A stretch of 64,000 nucleotides of DNA from assembly GCA_963573385.1 (NCBI GenBank), contig CAUYLG010034856.1, positions 1 through 64,000 on the forward strand. Reading direction: 5' to 3'. Positions within the stretch are counted from its first letter, which is position 1. The number at the start of each line of letters is the position of its first letter. Below the pieces are notes generated by a model. That model was not told where the DNA came from. It made no database searches and saw only the letters and a list, made by a program, of their open reading frames with translations. Below are positions 12,690 to 23,442 of this stretch, in pieces. The stretch is from Cacajao melanocephalus (taxonomy: Eukaryota; Chordata; Mammalia; Primates; Pitheciidae). The position numbers and the translations under genes are program-made.

Positions 12690-12860
12690 TGATGGTTCAT
12701 TCATTCATTTAACAAATATTTACTGAAAGTTTCCTGCAAGGCACTGGACAAGCTATTAAAAGTTTGTATTTTAGTAGGGCAGATATGCATTAAACAAAAA
12801 ATTTCACCAGTCTTTCCATGGTTGCAATTATGAGAAATGCTGTAGAGAAAAGAACAAGGT
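12690..12860 (-). mobile_element. L2 LINE 3' end, antisense
   Basis: The plus strand has tcattcattcatttaacaaa followed by tatttactgaaag and aaggcactggacaag. This is the reverse of the L2 3' terminus with its TGAATGAATGAA tail and the 'ggcactg' block. The far boundary is approximate. Confidence 0.65.
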
Positions 12861-13075
12861 AAGATGAGCAAATATAACAGAATGCCTTAACATAGTCAGG
12901 GGGTGACTCTCCAGTAGAAAGATCAGTGAAAGTAAGGAAAATATCCAAAGAAAAGCAACCAGAATATTCTTTTCTTTGGATATTACCAAAACAGCAAGAG
13001 GGGAATCTGCGCCCATGATCTAAACACCTCCCACTAGGCCCCTCTTTCAACATTGGGTATTAAAATTTGACATGA

Positions 13076-13387
13076 GGCCGGACTCAGTGGCTTACGCCTG
13101 TAATCTCAGCATTTTGGGAGGCTGAGGCTGGTGGATCATCTGCAGTCAAGAGTTCAAGAGCAGCCTGGCCAACATGGTGAAACCTTGTCTCTACTAAAAA
13201 CACAAAAATTAGCCAGGTGTGTTGGTGGCCACCTGTAATCCCAGCTACTCTCGGAGGCTGAGGCAGGAGAATCACTTGAACCTGGGAGGTGGTGGATGCA
13301 GTGAGCCAAGATCACTGCATTGTACTCCAGCCTGGGCAATAAGAGCAAGACTCCGTCTCAAAAAAATTTATAAAAATAAAAAATAAA
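13076..13387 (+). mobile_element. Alu element, plus strand, with target duplication
   Basis: A full dimeric Alu from ggccggactcagtggcttac through the right arm to gactccgtctcaaaaaaa and an A-rich tail with TAAA units. The flanks aaaatttgacatga (ending 13075) and aaaattcaacgtga (ending 13402) form a diverged target-site duplication of about 14 bp. Confidence 0.96.
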
Positions 13388-13402
13388 TAAAATTCAACGT
13401 GA

Positions 13403-14867
13403 AATTTGGGCAGGAATACAAATTCAAATCTTATGATTACTTTATAACATGTAAACTATTTCATGGTACTTTTAAAGTTAAGGTTATTGACACTGAAACT
13501 TCTTAAATTTTCTCTTTGTAATCCTTTCTACCCAATCATGGACTCACTCAATTATTACACAAATTATTACAAGCAGTGAATAGACCCAACAGGTATTTAT
13601 GGGTGATTTTTTTTTTTGGGAAAATTTCAAGGGTGCATATACTTAAATCAAGATCTACAGAGTGTCTGGCTAACACAAAGATTCCCTTCACTTGACCACC
13701 AGCCATGCTTATGCTGGTTCCTGAACACTGGCAAAAAGTGAAAAAGCTTACTGTTAAGCTTTTATCATGTTAGACTAAAGCCTCCAATAACTGATATATT
13801 TTATGAAATAATGTCAAAATAAAGTAGCTTAACACCAAAAACTCTTTACAGTAAATGTTATCTCCAGCGTACATTTTCAGCATCATTATCCACAACCTGC
13901 TGACACAAATTCTACGTTTTCACAAGACCTTGAGTATCTCACTTCCAAGAAATTCCTCTCAACTAAAATGCCCACTCAATTTTTCTTTTTCAATAGCTGA
14001 TTCATTCTTCATATCATCACTGACCACCTCACTCCAGCATGCTCTTTTTCTAAATTCCAATTATAAAAATCACCGGAGCTTTCTAATGCCATTCTATATT
14101 CCTGGATGCCCATCTGCTTGGTAACACTTATGAAATGGTCATTGCATTCATTGTATTAAAATTTCAAGTGTAATTTGTTATCCTTACTGTATGCATGAGT
14201 TCCATTTACACAACAGACCCATATATTTTCTTATATTCTAGGTGTCTTTTTTGTTTGAAATTCCTTTCTAGCTTTTCTTTAAAACCTTACTTTGACCATT
14301 TTCAGTGCTGGGTTGAAGGAAACAGAGACTTAGCAGTAATCACCAAGCAACAGAACTACCACATCAACACCAAGAACTTCCTGGCTTCCTGGGCTAATAT
14401 GCAGTGGTCACAGTTTCATAACAGATTAATTGCTACCAATCATGAAGAAGTTAAAATACTCTCAGAATATAGAAACTATACTTGAATCACAATGAAGCTT
14501 TGTAATTCTGTGCCAAGCCTATAGATTGAATGTCTTCTATTATTTAGTTGGCCTTATTTACTTAGTGGTAATCATTTCCTGAGACTGTGCAGAACATTAA
14601 ATTGGAATGGATATCATTCTAGCCTAGAGTCTATATCCTAGAATTAGTTATAAGTAGCTCAAGATTAGATAGTATATGCAATTATATGTCAACCATGAAA
14701 ATAAGCACAACCCAGTCTTCAGGATTGCAAAATAAATAATCTCAAAGGTCCTGCTTTTATATGTTTTGTGATTGGGTTGCATGGGAAAACAAATTATAGG
14801 ACTACACGACCATGAAAATGCCTCTTTTGTCTTTAGTGATAAAGAAAAAGTAGAAAGAAAATTACTT
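13403..14867. other. Unassigned, no recognised element
   Basis: Nothing I can name. Frames of 89 and 96 residues at 13855-14124 and 14195-14485 have no recognisable domain, no splice context I can support, and ordinary AT-rich composition. They may be diverged repeat DNA. Confidence 0.45.
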
Positions 14868-14927
14868 CCTTCAATTTTCATTGATAGCTAACTGTAACAT
14901 CCTTCAATTTTCATTGATAGCTAACTG
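14868..14927 (+). repeat. 27-bp direct duplication, 6-bp spacer
   Basis: The block beginning ccttcaattttcattgatag occurs at 14868-14894 and again, identical over 27 bases, at 14901-14927, separated by taacat. The perfect match implies a recent local duplication. It sits at the left edge of the old L1 fragment that follows. Confidence 0.95.
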
Positions 14928-15660
14928 ATTAATGATATGATGCATCTATGCAACATAATACAGTCATACACTGCATGATTGACATTTTGCTCAGTGATAG
15001 CTGTATGTATGATGGTGGTCTCACAGATTATGATATATTTTTACCGTACCTTTTTCATGTTTAGAAGTGTTTAAATGCACAGATACTTAGCATCGTGTTA
15101 CAGTTGCCTATAGTATTTAGTACAGTAACATGCAGTACAGGTTTGTAGCCTGTACTGACATAGGAACAACAGACCATACCACATAGCCTGGATGTATTGT
15201 AGGCTAACTATCTAGGATTATGTAAGTACATGCTATGATGTTTGCCCAATGACAAAATCACCTAACATTGTATTTCTCAGAATGAATCTCCATTATTAAG
15301 TGATGCATGACTCTATGTATAGCCATAAAAGAGAATGAGTATATAGTTCTATATGTATTGATATGGAGAGATTTACAAAATCTATTAAGTAAATAAAGCA
15401 AGGGCAGATCAGGAAGTATGATATGCTACCATCTGTATAATAAATAAAAAGGAATATGGGTGAATCTACATGTATGCAAAGGTTATATTGGGAAGATTTC
15501 ACAATGGGCTGGTTATGTTGGATGCCTTTGGAGGGGAGTGGAGCTGATTAACATGAAGAGATGAGAAGAAAATTTTTTACTGAATTCAATTTGTGTGTTC
15601 TAAATTTTGAACCATGTGGATGTCTTAATATTAAAAAATAATCTTTAAAAGTTTGTAAAT
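14915..15660 (+). mobile_element. Old L1M 3' end, split by a DNA transposon
   Basis: The left part (to 14960) and right part (from 15314) join into the standard L1M 3' text: a 'gatgcatctatgcaacataata' type block, then tagccataaaagagaatgag, tgtattgatatggagagatt, and a 3' part with ggctggttatgttgg and gtgttctaaattttg. The joining shows that the 14961-15313 element inserted into this L1. Confidence 0.75.
14961..15313. mobile_element. Tigger/pogo-like non-autonomous DNA transposon
   Basis: About 353 bp, with inward-facing termini CAGTCATACACTGC (left) and GAGTCATGCATCAC (right, reverse complement), flanked on both sides by TA. The terminal inverted repeat and TA target are those of Tc1/mariner superfamily elements. 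The interior matches a common primate repeat with tacagtaacatgcagtacag and ggtttgtagcctgtac. It carries no transposase, so it was mobilised in trans. The exact family name is not assigned. Confidence 0.75.
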
Positions 15661-16127
15661 AGAAATAAAAGGGGAGGAACAAAAGAAAGGAATAATTTTC
15701 TTATGTGTGATAGGGCCAGTGAAGGTTTTCTAAAAACAGTAGACTTGTATCAAGCCTATAACAATCTGAAATGCATCTTCAAAGCTCCTCTTCTTGATAT
15801 TAACATTCACAAATTTATCAATGGCTGGGTTCCAAAAATGTGATTAGAGACTCTAAGGAGAAGAGATTCTAAGGAGAAGGTACATGATTCCTTATGGAAG
15901 AGCATGAAAGTAGATATCTGGAAAGCTGATGCAGTTGATCATGAGGTATTCAGTCTATTTAGAGTTTGAGCACATACCCAAGACGTGTTAGAGAGCTGCC
16001 TAGAAATCTTTGATACCCTGTTCACAAAAATATATTTTAGATCCAAGCAGAAAAAAAATAATACAACTGGGGAAAAATATTCTAGACCCTTGCTACTGAG
16101 TAAATCATCTTAAACACATAGACACTA
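15661..16127. other. Unassigned
   Basis: No recognised element or exon. It includes a small local repeat near 15850-15875 (tctaaggagaaga twice). Confidence 0.5.
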
Positions 16128-16423
<296 letters not shown>

Positions 16424-16469
16424 GACTACTAATTCCATTCATTCATGGTTCAAGCAACACCCTAAAGCA

Positions 16470-16665
16470 AATATAGATTCTCCCTCCTCTGTGTACCAAT
16501 AACAAGCCTTGCACACCTCTATTTTCATATAAGTCATGCTGCCCCTGCTGGCATCTCTTTCAGTGTGATTGTTGTCTTTAAAGAATCTTTATTTTTCACC
16601 ATCGTATTGAAGGCATATAATAGAGTACAATGTGTAGAGATTTAATATCTGTTCAACGAATGAAT
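16470..16665 (+). mobile_element. Possible L2 3' end
   Basis: The end resembles the sense L2 3' terminus: a diverged 'acaatgtgtagagatttaat' block followed by ctgttcaacgaatgaatgac. It is weak over the rest. Confidence 0.42.
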
Positions 16666-16821
16666 GACTTTGAAAGGAAAAGGAGACTATCTGAAATTAA
16701 ATGCTTCTTAGAAAGATGATTTGGAATACAATTTGGTTTGCTGAAAAGTGGATTACCACCTTATAAATAGAACTTACAGCAAATAAAGTGAATCCTTAGG
16801 GAAAAGTGTTATGTGAGAAAC

Positions 16822-16957
16822 GTGATGAGCTGATAAGAGAAAACTTTAAATTAAACTTTGAGGGGTAAGGAAAGAAAGAAGTAAAACCACATACTATGAA
16901 TTATGACAGACATTAATATACTCAGGCATTCAAGCATGCAAGTACTAGTATTTCTGG
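16822..16957 (+). repeat. 136-bp segment, source copy of a dispersed duplication
   Basis: From gtgatgagctgataagagaa to gtactagtatttctgg, this is repeated 1.5 kb downstream at 18325-18460 with one mismatch (g here, t there, in the gaattatgacag context) and no indel. This copy has no flanking duplication and runs smoothly into its surroundings, so I infer it is the template. The segment is not a repeat family I recognise. Confidence 0.95.
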
Positions 16958-17775
16958 GAGGTAAATAAGACTTGGAATTTACCAGGGCCTTATTTTCTAA
17001 TACAGAAGACACATAATGCAAAATAAATATCCACAATAAAAGTAGCATGTGGCATAATACACATATAGATAAAATAACCATGTTGCTTGGCCTTGAAGTA
17101 TGAGTTGGATTTGGATGGTGGAGAAAGTTAATCCATATAGGGTAATTGGAACAAGTGCATGGGTGTATGTTTAATGGTATATATTGCAAACATCAAATTT
17201 CATCGACTGGAATGTAGCATGTATAAAGTGAATGAGAAGAGGATGAACCCTAAAAGATTAGGTGGGACAAGACTATGGAAGCCTTACATACCCTGCTATC
17301 ACTCTAAAAAGACTCTATTCAATAGAAAATGGAGAATCATTAAAAATGGAAGGGCATGATTACCATGTGTTTTAACAAGACTAAAACTGTAAACCTGACA
17401 AAGGAATGATAATAGCAAATTTGCCAAATATTTCTTAAAGAAAAATAATACATTATTAAGGGAGTATAGTTCTGCCACAAGAACAGAAAGGTGAGTGGAA
17501 CAGAGGAGAAATTCCAGTAACAGATCTTGGTGAATATTAAAAAGTAGAAAAAGATAAAGGTGGTATTAAGAAAAAAAAAATAGTGGGAATGAAAATAATT
17601 AGTAAAATTTAATGGATCAAATGTTTATTAACTTAGGGGGAAAATTACACTATTGTCTTATATATCAATAGCTAACTAACACCAGGAGACAGATATGGAT
17701 TGTGAAGGGTTTATGAAACTATGTGCATAAAGCCATTGGTTATTATACTTAGTAATTGCACATTTATGTTACTTA
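16958..17775. other. Unassigned
   Basis: I recognise nothing. Frames of 112 (minus) and 66 (plus) residues overlap here with no domain and read as chance frames. Confidence 0.5.
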
Positions 17776-17801
17776 ATTTGTCTTAACATTGTAAGACAAA
17801 T
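17776..17801. repeat. Perfect 10-bp inverted repeat, 6-base loop
   Basis: atttgtctta at 17776-17785 pairs exactly with taagacaaat at 17792-17801 around acattg. A third, direct copy of ttgtctta follows at about 17807-17815. It could form a hairpin; no function is implied. Confidence 0.9.
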
Positions 17802-17842
17802 CATAATTGTCTTACTATTGACAAAACATTGTACTTAGTGAA

Positions 17843-18195
17843 TGTCTTAGTTCAGGCTGCTGTAATAAGGTACTATAGACTAGGTGGCTTATCAACAACA
17901 GAAATTTATTTATTACAGTGCTGGAGGCTGGAAGTCCAAGATCAGGGTTCCAACATGGTGGAGTCTACTTTCAGATTACAGGCTGCTGACTTCTCTTTGT
18001 GTCTTCACATGACAGAAAGAGTAAGAGGGCTCTCTGGGAGTCCCTTTTATAAGGACACTAATCCTATATATGAAGACTCCATTCTCAGAACTCTAATTCA
18101 CTTTCAAAGCTCCACAGCCTAATACCACGTTGGGGTTAGGATTTGAAGGTTGTGAATTTTAGGTGGACACAGACATTCAATCCATTTATTCAAAA
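17843..18195 (-). mobile_element. Solo MaLR LTR (MST/MLT1 type), minus strand
   Basis: The antisense LTR begins tgtcttagttcaggctgctg, then tactatagactaggtggctt, cagtgctggaggctggaagt, a tcttcacatgacagaaag block and cccttttataaggacac, and ends near acattcaatccat. This order is the reverse of the plus-strand MaLR LTR at 1.9-2.3 kb. There is no internal sequence, so it is a solo LTR. Confidence 0.87.
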
Positions 18196-18324
18196 TATTT
18201 CTTCATAGATGTTTCTTAATTGTGTTTTCTAAATCAGTGAATACTAAAAGTTATGCTCTAAAATTGAACTTCTTTTTTTTAGGGTTTCTAACACTCATAT
18301 TTTGGAAATGACTGGCATACACCA

Positions 18325-18460
18325 GTGATGAGCTGATAAGAGAAAACTTTAAATTAAACTTTGAGGGGTAAGGAAAGAAAGAAGTAAAACCACATACTAT
18401 GAATTATTACAGACATTAATATACTCAGGCATTCAAGCATGCAAGTACTAGTATTTCTGG
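18325..18460 (+). repeat. 136-bp inserted duplicate with 11-bp flanking duplication
   Basis: A near-identical copy (135/136) of 16822-16957. It is flanked by ctggcatacac at 18312-18322 and 18457-18467. The last four bases of the copied segment (ctgg) coincide with the start of the right flank, which is microhomology at the junction; two extra bases (ca) lie at the left junction. There is no poly(A) tail and no L1-type TT/AAAA cut site. The pattern fits a templated insertion at a staggered break. Confidence 0.95.
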
Positions 18461-18779
18461 CATACACATGTGTTAAAAATATTAAATAGTTCAATACAAA
18501 AATGAAGTTATTATACAATGGGTATATAAAATATAGTACAATTTATTTTCTAAACTTTTGATTAAAAAATCAGGAAGGAAAAGTTTGGCAGAATTTAACA
18601 ACCCATTCAACTTGCTGTACACCAAGTACAACAAAATAAATTCAAAGGTACATGACAAATTGAAGAAAAACGCATTGGCAGATTGTCATTAACATGTTCA
18701 CATAGGAATTTAACATGTATTTGTTTCCTTTTTCTGATGGGTTAAGGGAGAAAACTTAATAGACATCTGTGCTATCCCT

Positions 18780-18910
18780 TCTGCTTCCAAAGGATCAAAA
18801 TGAGTTTCAGGATTTTGACCTTAACAACTGGAAGGATGACTGTCAATTAACTGAGAAAATGTGAGAAGAGCAGTCCCTTTGGAGCAAAAATACATTGCAA
18901 TTTAAGAAAG
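18780..18910 (-). mobile_element. L2 LINE fragment, antisense
   Basis: It matches the antisense L2 reverse-transcriptase C-terminal region (aacaactggaaggatgactg, tcaattaactgag, gagaagagcagtcc). A second L2 fragment covering the same part of the element occurs at 21.25-21.57 kb, so they are separate copies or a duplication. Confidence 0.62.
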
Positions 18911-19178
18911 ATTTAATAGCATTCATATGAGAGAGTTCTTACTAATGAACAGTAGAAAGCACATAGAAAAATGAGCCAAGTCATAAGTAATTAATTTAAA
19001 ATAAGGTAAAATGGCTAATAGACATATAATAAAATTCAAACTCACACATAATAAAAATCAAATGAAACAACACATATGTATTCAGCACTTACTATGTATC
19101 AGTCACCTTTGTAGAATCTGGAAACAACAAATAACAACAAAAAGTCTCTGGTTTCAGGAGCTTACACTGTAGTGGAAG

Positions 19179-19271
19179 TATATATATATATATATACACA
19201 CACACACATGTATGTATATATATATATACATATATATATATACACACACACACACATGTATATATATATAC

Positions 19272-19332
<61 letters not shown>
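19179..19332 (+). repeat. Compound (TA)n/(CA)n microsatellite
   Basis: Alternating TA and CA/CATG dinucleotide blocks occupy ~150 bp inside the L2 copy. Such compound runs are usually length-polymorphic and error-prone in assemblies. Frames through it (Tyr-Ile and Thr-His repeats) are artefacts. Confidence 0.95.
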
Positions 19333-19334
<2 letters not shown>

Positions 19335-19484
19335 CTTTCAGGTTACATGTGCATATATATACATATCCTTTCAGGTTATATATATATATATATATATATA
19401 TCCTTTCAGGTTATATATATATATATATATATATCCTTTCAGGTTATATATATATATATATATCCGGTTTCAGAACCTGAAACC
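19333..19484 (+). repeat. VNTR of tcctttcaggtt + (TA)n units ending in a hairpin
   Basis: The word tcctttcaggtt recurs at 19333, 19366, 19401 and 19434, each followed by a TA run, giving units of 33-35 bp. The array ends with a perfect inverted repeat, ggtttcag (19466-19473) and ctgaaacc (19477-19484), around aac. The unit word resembles the arms of this hairpin and the nearby ggtttcagg at ~19150, so the array may have grown from local sequence. Confidence 0.92.
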
Positions 19485-20230
19485 AGATTTTATTTGTTGT
19501 TTATTATTGTTTGTTGATTCCCGATATATATAAGGAGACTATGTGGTATCTTAAAGGGTGATGATTGCTAAGGGGGAAAAAACAACATAGGGAAGATGAA
19601 TAAGAAATATTGGAGGTGGAATTGCAATTTTATTAAGATGGCCAGAGAAGCCCTTAAGTCCTGAAATAAATGAGACGGTAAACAAGTCATGCAGAAATCC
19701 AGCTACAAGCATTAGGAAGTACAGAGACCTTGACATGAGAGAATGCCTGGCATTGTCAAATAGCAGGACATTCAGTGTGGCTAGAGCAGTGTGAGTTGGG
19801 AGAGAGGATAGAGGATAAGATCAGAAAAGTTGAGGGGAAAGACTTTGCAGTTCATTGAAAGGAACTTGGCATCAACTCAGAGAGATGGGAAGCATTTGAA
19901 AAGTTTAGAACAAAGGGATGACATGATCTATTTACATTGTTAAAGAATTTATTAGTCTGGCTGCTGTATAGAGAATCAAATGAAGGAAGTCGAGAGCATT
20001 TGGAAAAGAAAAGAAAGTGCAAGAGAGAGATGAAAATGGTATACTGAGAAGCCGAGAAAAGTAGGAGATAAGCAGATATGATTTGAAATCCAGTAGCATG
20101 TGCTGACTATTAGATATTGAAAGTAAGACAAAATTAGGAGTCAGATTGTCAAAGCAGACTCACAATGAATTATAGATCTTACCCAATATCACAATATCAA
20201 GTTTGCCAATAAATTATGCATACAAATAGT

Positions 20231-20379
20231 AGTCAGATACCAGCCAAGCATTCTTCCCTTTGAAAGATGTAAAACCATCAGGTGTATCTCTCTATAAAAT
20301 TTCTTTTTCATGTATGAGGACATGCTGTGGTTCAAATTTAACATGAGAGGTTAAGAAATATATGTGGGGAAAAAAAAAG
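20231..20379. other. Unassigned, short
   Basis: Unrecognised AT-rich sequence leading to the Alu target site. Confidence 0.5.
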
Positions 20380-20395
20380 GAAATATATGTGATAC

Positions 20396-21249
<854 letters not shown>

Positions 21250-21570
21250 TGCCTTCCCAGAATATCAAAGATGATTTTCAGGGGTTTTCACCTGAATAAC
21301 TAGAAACATGGAATTGTCATTAACTATGATAGTAAAGACAGGAAGAAGAGCAATTCCTGTGGAGTAAAAGTGTAGGAGCTCAATTTTGCACAGTTTAAAT
21401 TTGAGATGCAAATTAAGGTAAAGCATTCAGGTAGAAATGTCAGATAATTAACTTTATGAATTTGGAATTCAGGGAGATATCTGGAGTATAGGTATAAATA
21501 TGGGAATCATTAGCATATAGACAATATTTAAAGCTATGAGATAGGATGTGATCAGGAGAATGAAACTAGA
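21250..21570 (-). mobile_element. L2 LINE fragment, antisense
   Basis: Antisense L2 landmarks occur in order: aattgtcattaactatgata, aggaagaagagcaattcc, gagctcaattttgcaca, tttgagatgcaaattaag, a ggagatatctggagtatagg block and atcattagcatatagacaat. It is colinear with the L2 at 19.1-20.2 kb and may be the same copy, interrupted. Confidence 0.7.
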
Positions 21571-21639
21571 TAAAAAATGGAAATTAAAATAGCAACATTA
21601 GAATCAATAAAAAAAGAGACTCAAAATATTAATCATGAT

Positions 21640-22440
21640 CCTTACTACATGCATACTATTTCAGTTATAAATTTCCATTTCAGTAATTTGCTCTATGGGA
21701 TAATCATGGATATACAGAAGGATGTTTGTTTTAGTGTTTGTTATCTTTAATAAGGATATATTGAAAACAGCCAAATGATAGAAAATGTTAAATTAATTGT
21801 GTTCATTCATCCATTAAGTAATTTAAAAGATATGGAAAATGCTATGGTTTGGCTGTGTCCCCACCCAAATCTCATCTTGAATTGTAGTTCCCATAATCCT
21901 CATGGAGTGACCAGATGGAGATAATTGAATCACTGGGGAGATTTTCCCCATTCTGTTCTTGCAATATGGAGTTGTTGGTCCCAGAAGATCTGATAGTTTT
22001 ATAAGGGCCTTCCCCCTTCACTGCGCACTCATTTCTCTCTCCTGTCACCATGTGAAGAAAGATATGTTTGCTTACCTTTTTATCATAATTATAAGTTTCC
22101 TGAGGCCTCACTAGCCCTGTGGAACTGTGGACAAATTAAACCTTTTTCTTTAAAAATTACCCAGTCTCGGGCAGTTCTTTTATCATAGTGGCATGATAAC
22201 AAACTAATACAAAAAATAATAAAATAGATTTAAAATCAGCTTAATTTTAGATACACCAAAAACATATATTTTTGCATAGGTTAAATTAGGAAAGTCTTCA
22301 AAATGTTACCACGAAATTATCACTGAATGGTAGGTTTTCCTTTTTCTACTTTTCTGTATTTTGCAGATTTTCTATGTAAATTATATATTCAGAAAAATGT
22401 CATCTAAGTAGAAGGGGAAAATGAATTTCATTAAAAAATA
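21640..22440 (+). mobile_element. Old L1M 3' end, split by a THE1-type LTR
   Basis: 21640-21839 carries L1M 3'-region text (aaaacagccaaatgatagaa, gtgttcattcatccattaag), and 22212-22440 carries the terminal part (acaccaaaaacatata, tatcactgaatggtagg, tttctgtattttgcagattt). The two halves read on from each other across the LTR. Confidence 0.65.
21840..22211 (+). mobile_element. Solo THE1-type MaLR LTR
   Basis: It starts tgctatggtttggctgtgtc and proceeds through ccacccaaatctcatcttga, an agatctgatagttttataag block, tgaggcctcactagcc and aaattacccagtctcgggca, and ends acaaactaatac(a). Both termini are present. The 5-bp flanks gaaaa and aaaaa are consistent with a target duplication. It sits inside an L1M. 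Confidence 0.92.
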
Positions 22441-22499
22441 ACTAATAAGATGGACTCAAATTTTAAAATATAAAGATCATTTTGAGCTTGTTACTTTTA

Positions 22500-22720
22500 G
22501 TCTCAAAATACATTTATTGTTGGACATCCACCATGTGCCTGACACAGGGAATAAAGCAATGGATACAAAAGCCAAAATCCCTTCCCTCTTGGGGCTCACA
22601 TTCTGACAATAGGAGATATAAAAATAAATATATGATATGTTAGGAAGTTAGAAAATATGAATGTTTTCTTCAAAAGTACTATGAAGATAAATGAGGCATG
22701 ATAGAGGGCAAATTGTCCAA
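22500..22720 (-). mobile_element. L2 LINE 3' end, antisense
   Basis: It contains the antisense L2 terminus: acatttattgttggacatcc, accatgtgcctgacacaggg, a ggatacaaaagccaaaatcc block and ttggggctcacattctgac. Confidence 0.72.
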
Positions 22721-22839
22721 TTGATGGCACACTTTGTATCACAGTAAAAGTATAATTTGAAGTAGATGTAATAGCATCCTTTTTTCATTTCTAATATTAG
22801 CTGAAAAAAAATCAGTATTTCACCATTAAAAATGATGCT

Positions 22840-23095
22840 TGCTATAGATATTTTTATAAAAATTCTTTATCAGTTAAGTGTATGTTGTATATTCCTAGGC
22901 TGCTTTGAGTTATGAATATATTTTGAATTTTATCATTTCTTATATGTCTATTGAGATAATCCTATTTTTCATCATTATGCTACAAATATTATAAAATATA
23001 TTGAATGATTTTAAAATGTTAAACCAGCAGTGCATTCCTGAGATAAACCCACTTTTGTTTATATTAATTACACAAATGTTTAATTTTTATATTTT
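22840..23095 (-). mobile_element. Old L1 ORF2 fragment, antisense
   Basis: It resembles antisense ORF2 of old L1s around the phrase ttaaaccagcagtgcattcc...gataaacccactt, which is common in L1 reverse-transcriptase sequence. AT-rich and diverged. Confidence 0.5.
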
Positions 23096-23131
23096 TCTTT
23101 TGTATTTATAAATACATACATATATATATAT

Positions 23132-23442
23132 ATTTTTTTTTTGTATATTATTTATTTTTTTAGATAGGTTCTCTCATTCAGTTGCCCAGGTTGGAGTTCA
23201 GTGGTGCCATCTTGGCTCACTGCAACCTCCACCTCCTGGGCTCAAACTATCCTTTCAATTCTGTCTCCCTAACAGCTGGGAACATACGTAAGAGCTACTA
23301 CACCCAGCTAATATTTTGTTTTTTATAGAGACAGGGTTTCACCACATTGCCCAGGCTGGTCTCAAATTTCTGAGCTCAAGTGATCTACCTGCCTTGGCCT
23401 TCCAAAGTGCTGGGATTACAAGCATGATGACTGTACCAAGCC
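23132..23442 (-). mobile_element. Old Alu, minus strand
   Basis: An antisense Alu with many substitutions: T-rich start, ggttctctcattcagttgcc, actgcaacctccacctcctg, agagacagggtttcaccaca and ccaaagtgctgggattacaa. The divergence suggests an AluJ- or early AluS-age copy. Confidence 0.9.

Larger units (their letters stand above)
19077..20230 (-). mobile_element. L2 LINE copy, antisense, with an internal VNTR
   Basis: It starts with the reverse of the L2 3' end (gtattcagcacttactatgt, ggagcttacactgtagtgg), is expanded by TA/CA repeats, then continues at 19551-20040 through landmark antisense L2 blocks: ggccagagaagccct, cattcagtgtggctagagca, gggatgacatgatctattta and agtctggctgctgtatagag. The order is colinear with antisense L2. 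Confidence 0.75.

Noticed and set aside
16822..18460. Segmental or tandem duplication to explain the two 136-bp copies
   Set aside because: Flanking sequence of the two copies is unrelated, and the 11-bp duplication surrounds only the second copy, so insertion explains it better.
19179..19484. CRISPR-like array (regular repeats with spacers)
   Set aside because: The context is primate nuclear DNA, the 'spacers' are TA runs, and the array is a VNTR.
19172..19517. Long Tyr-Ile and Thr-His repeat proteins
   Set aside because: Translation of the TA/CA microsatellite and VNTR.
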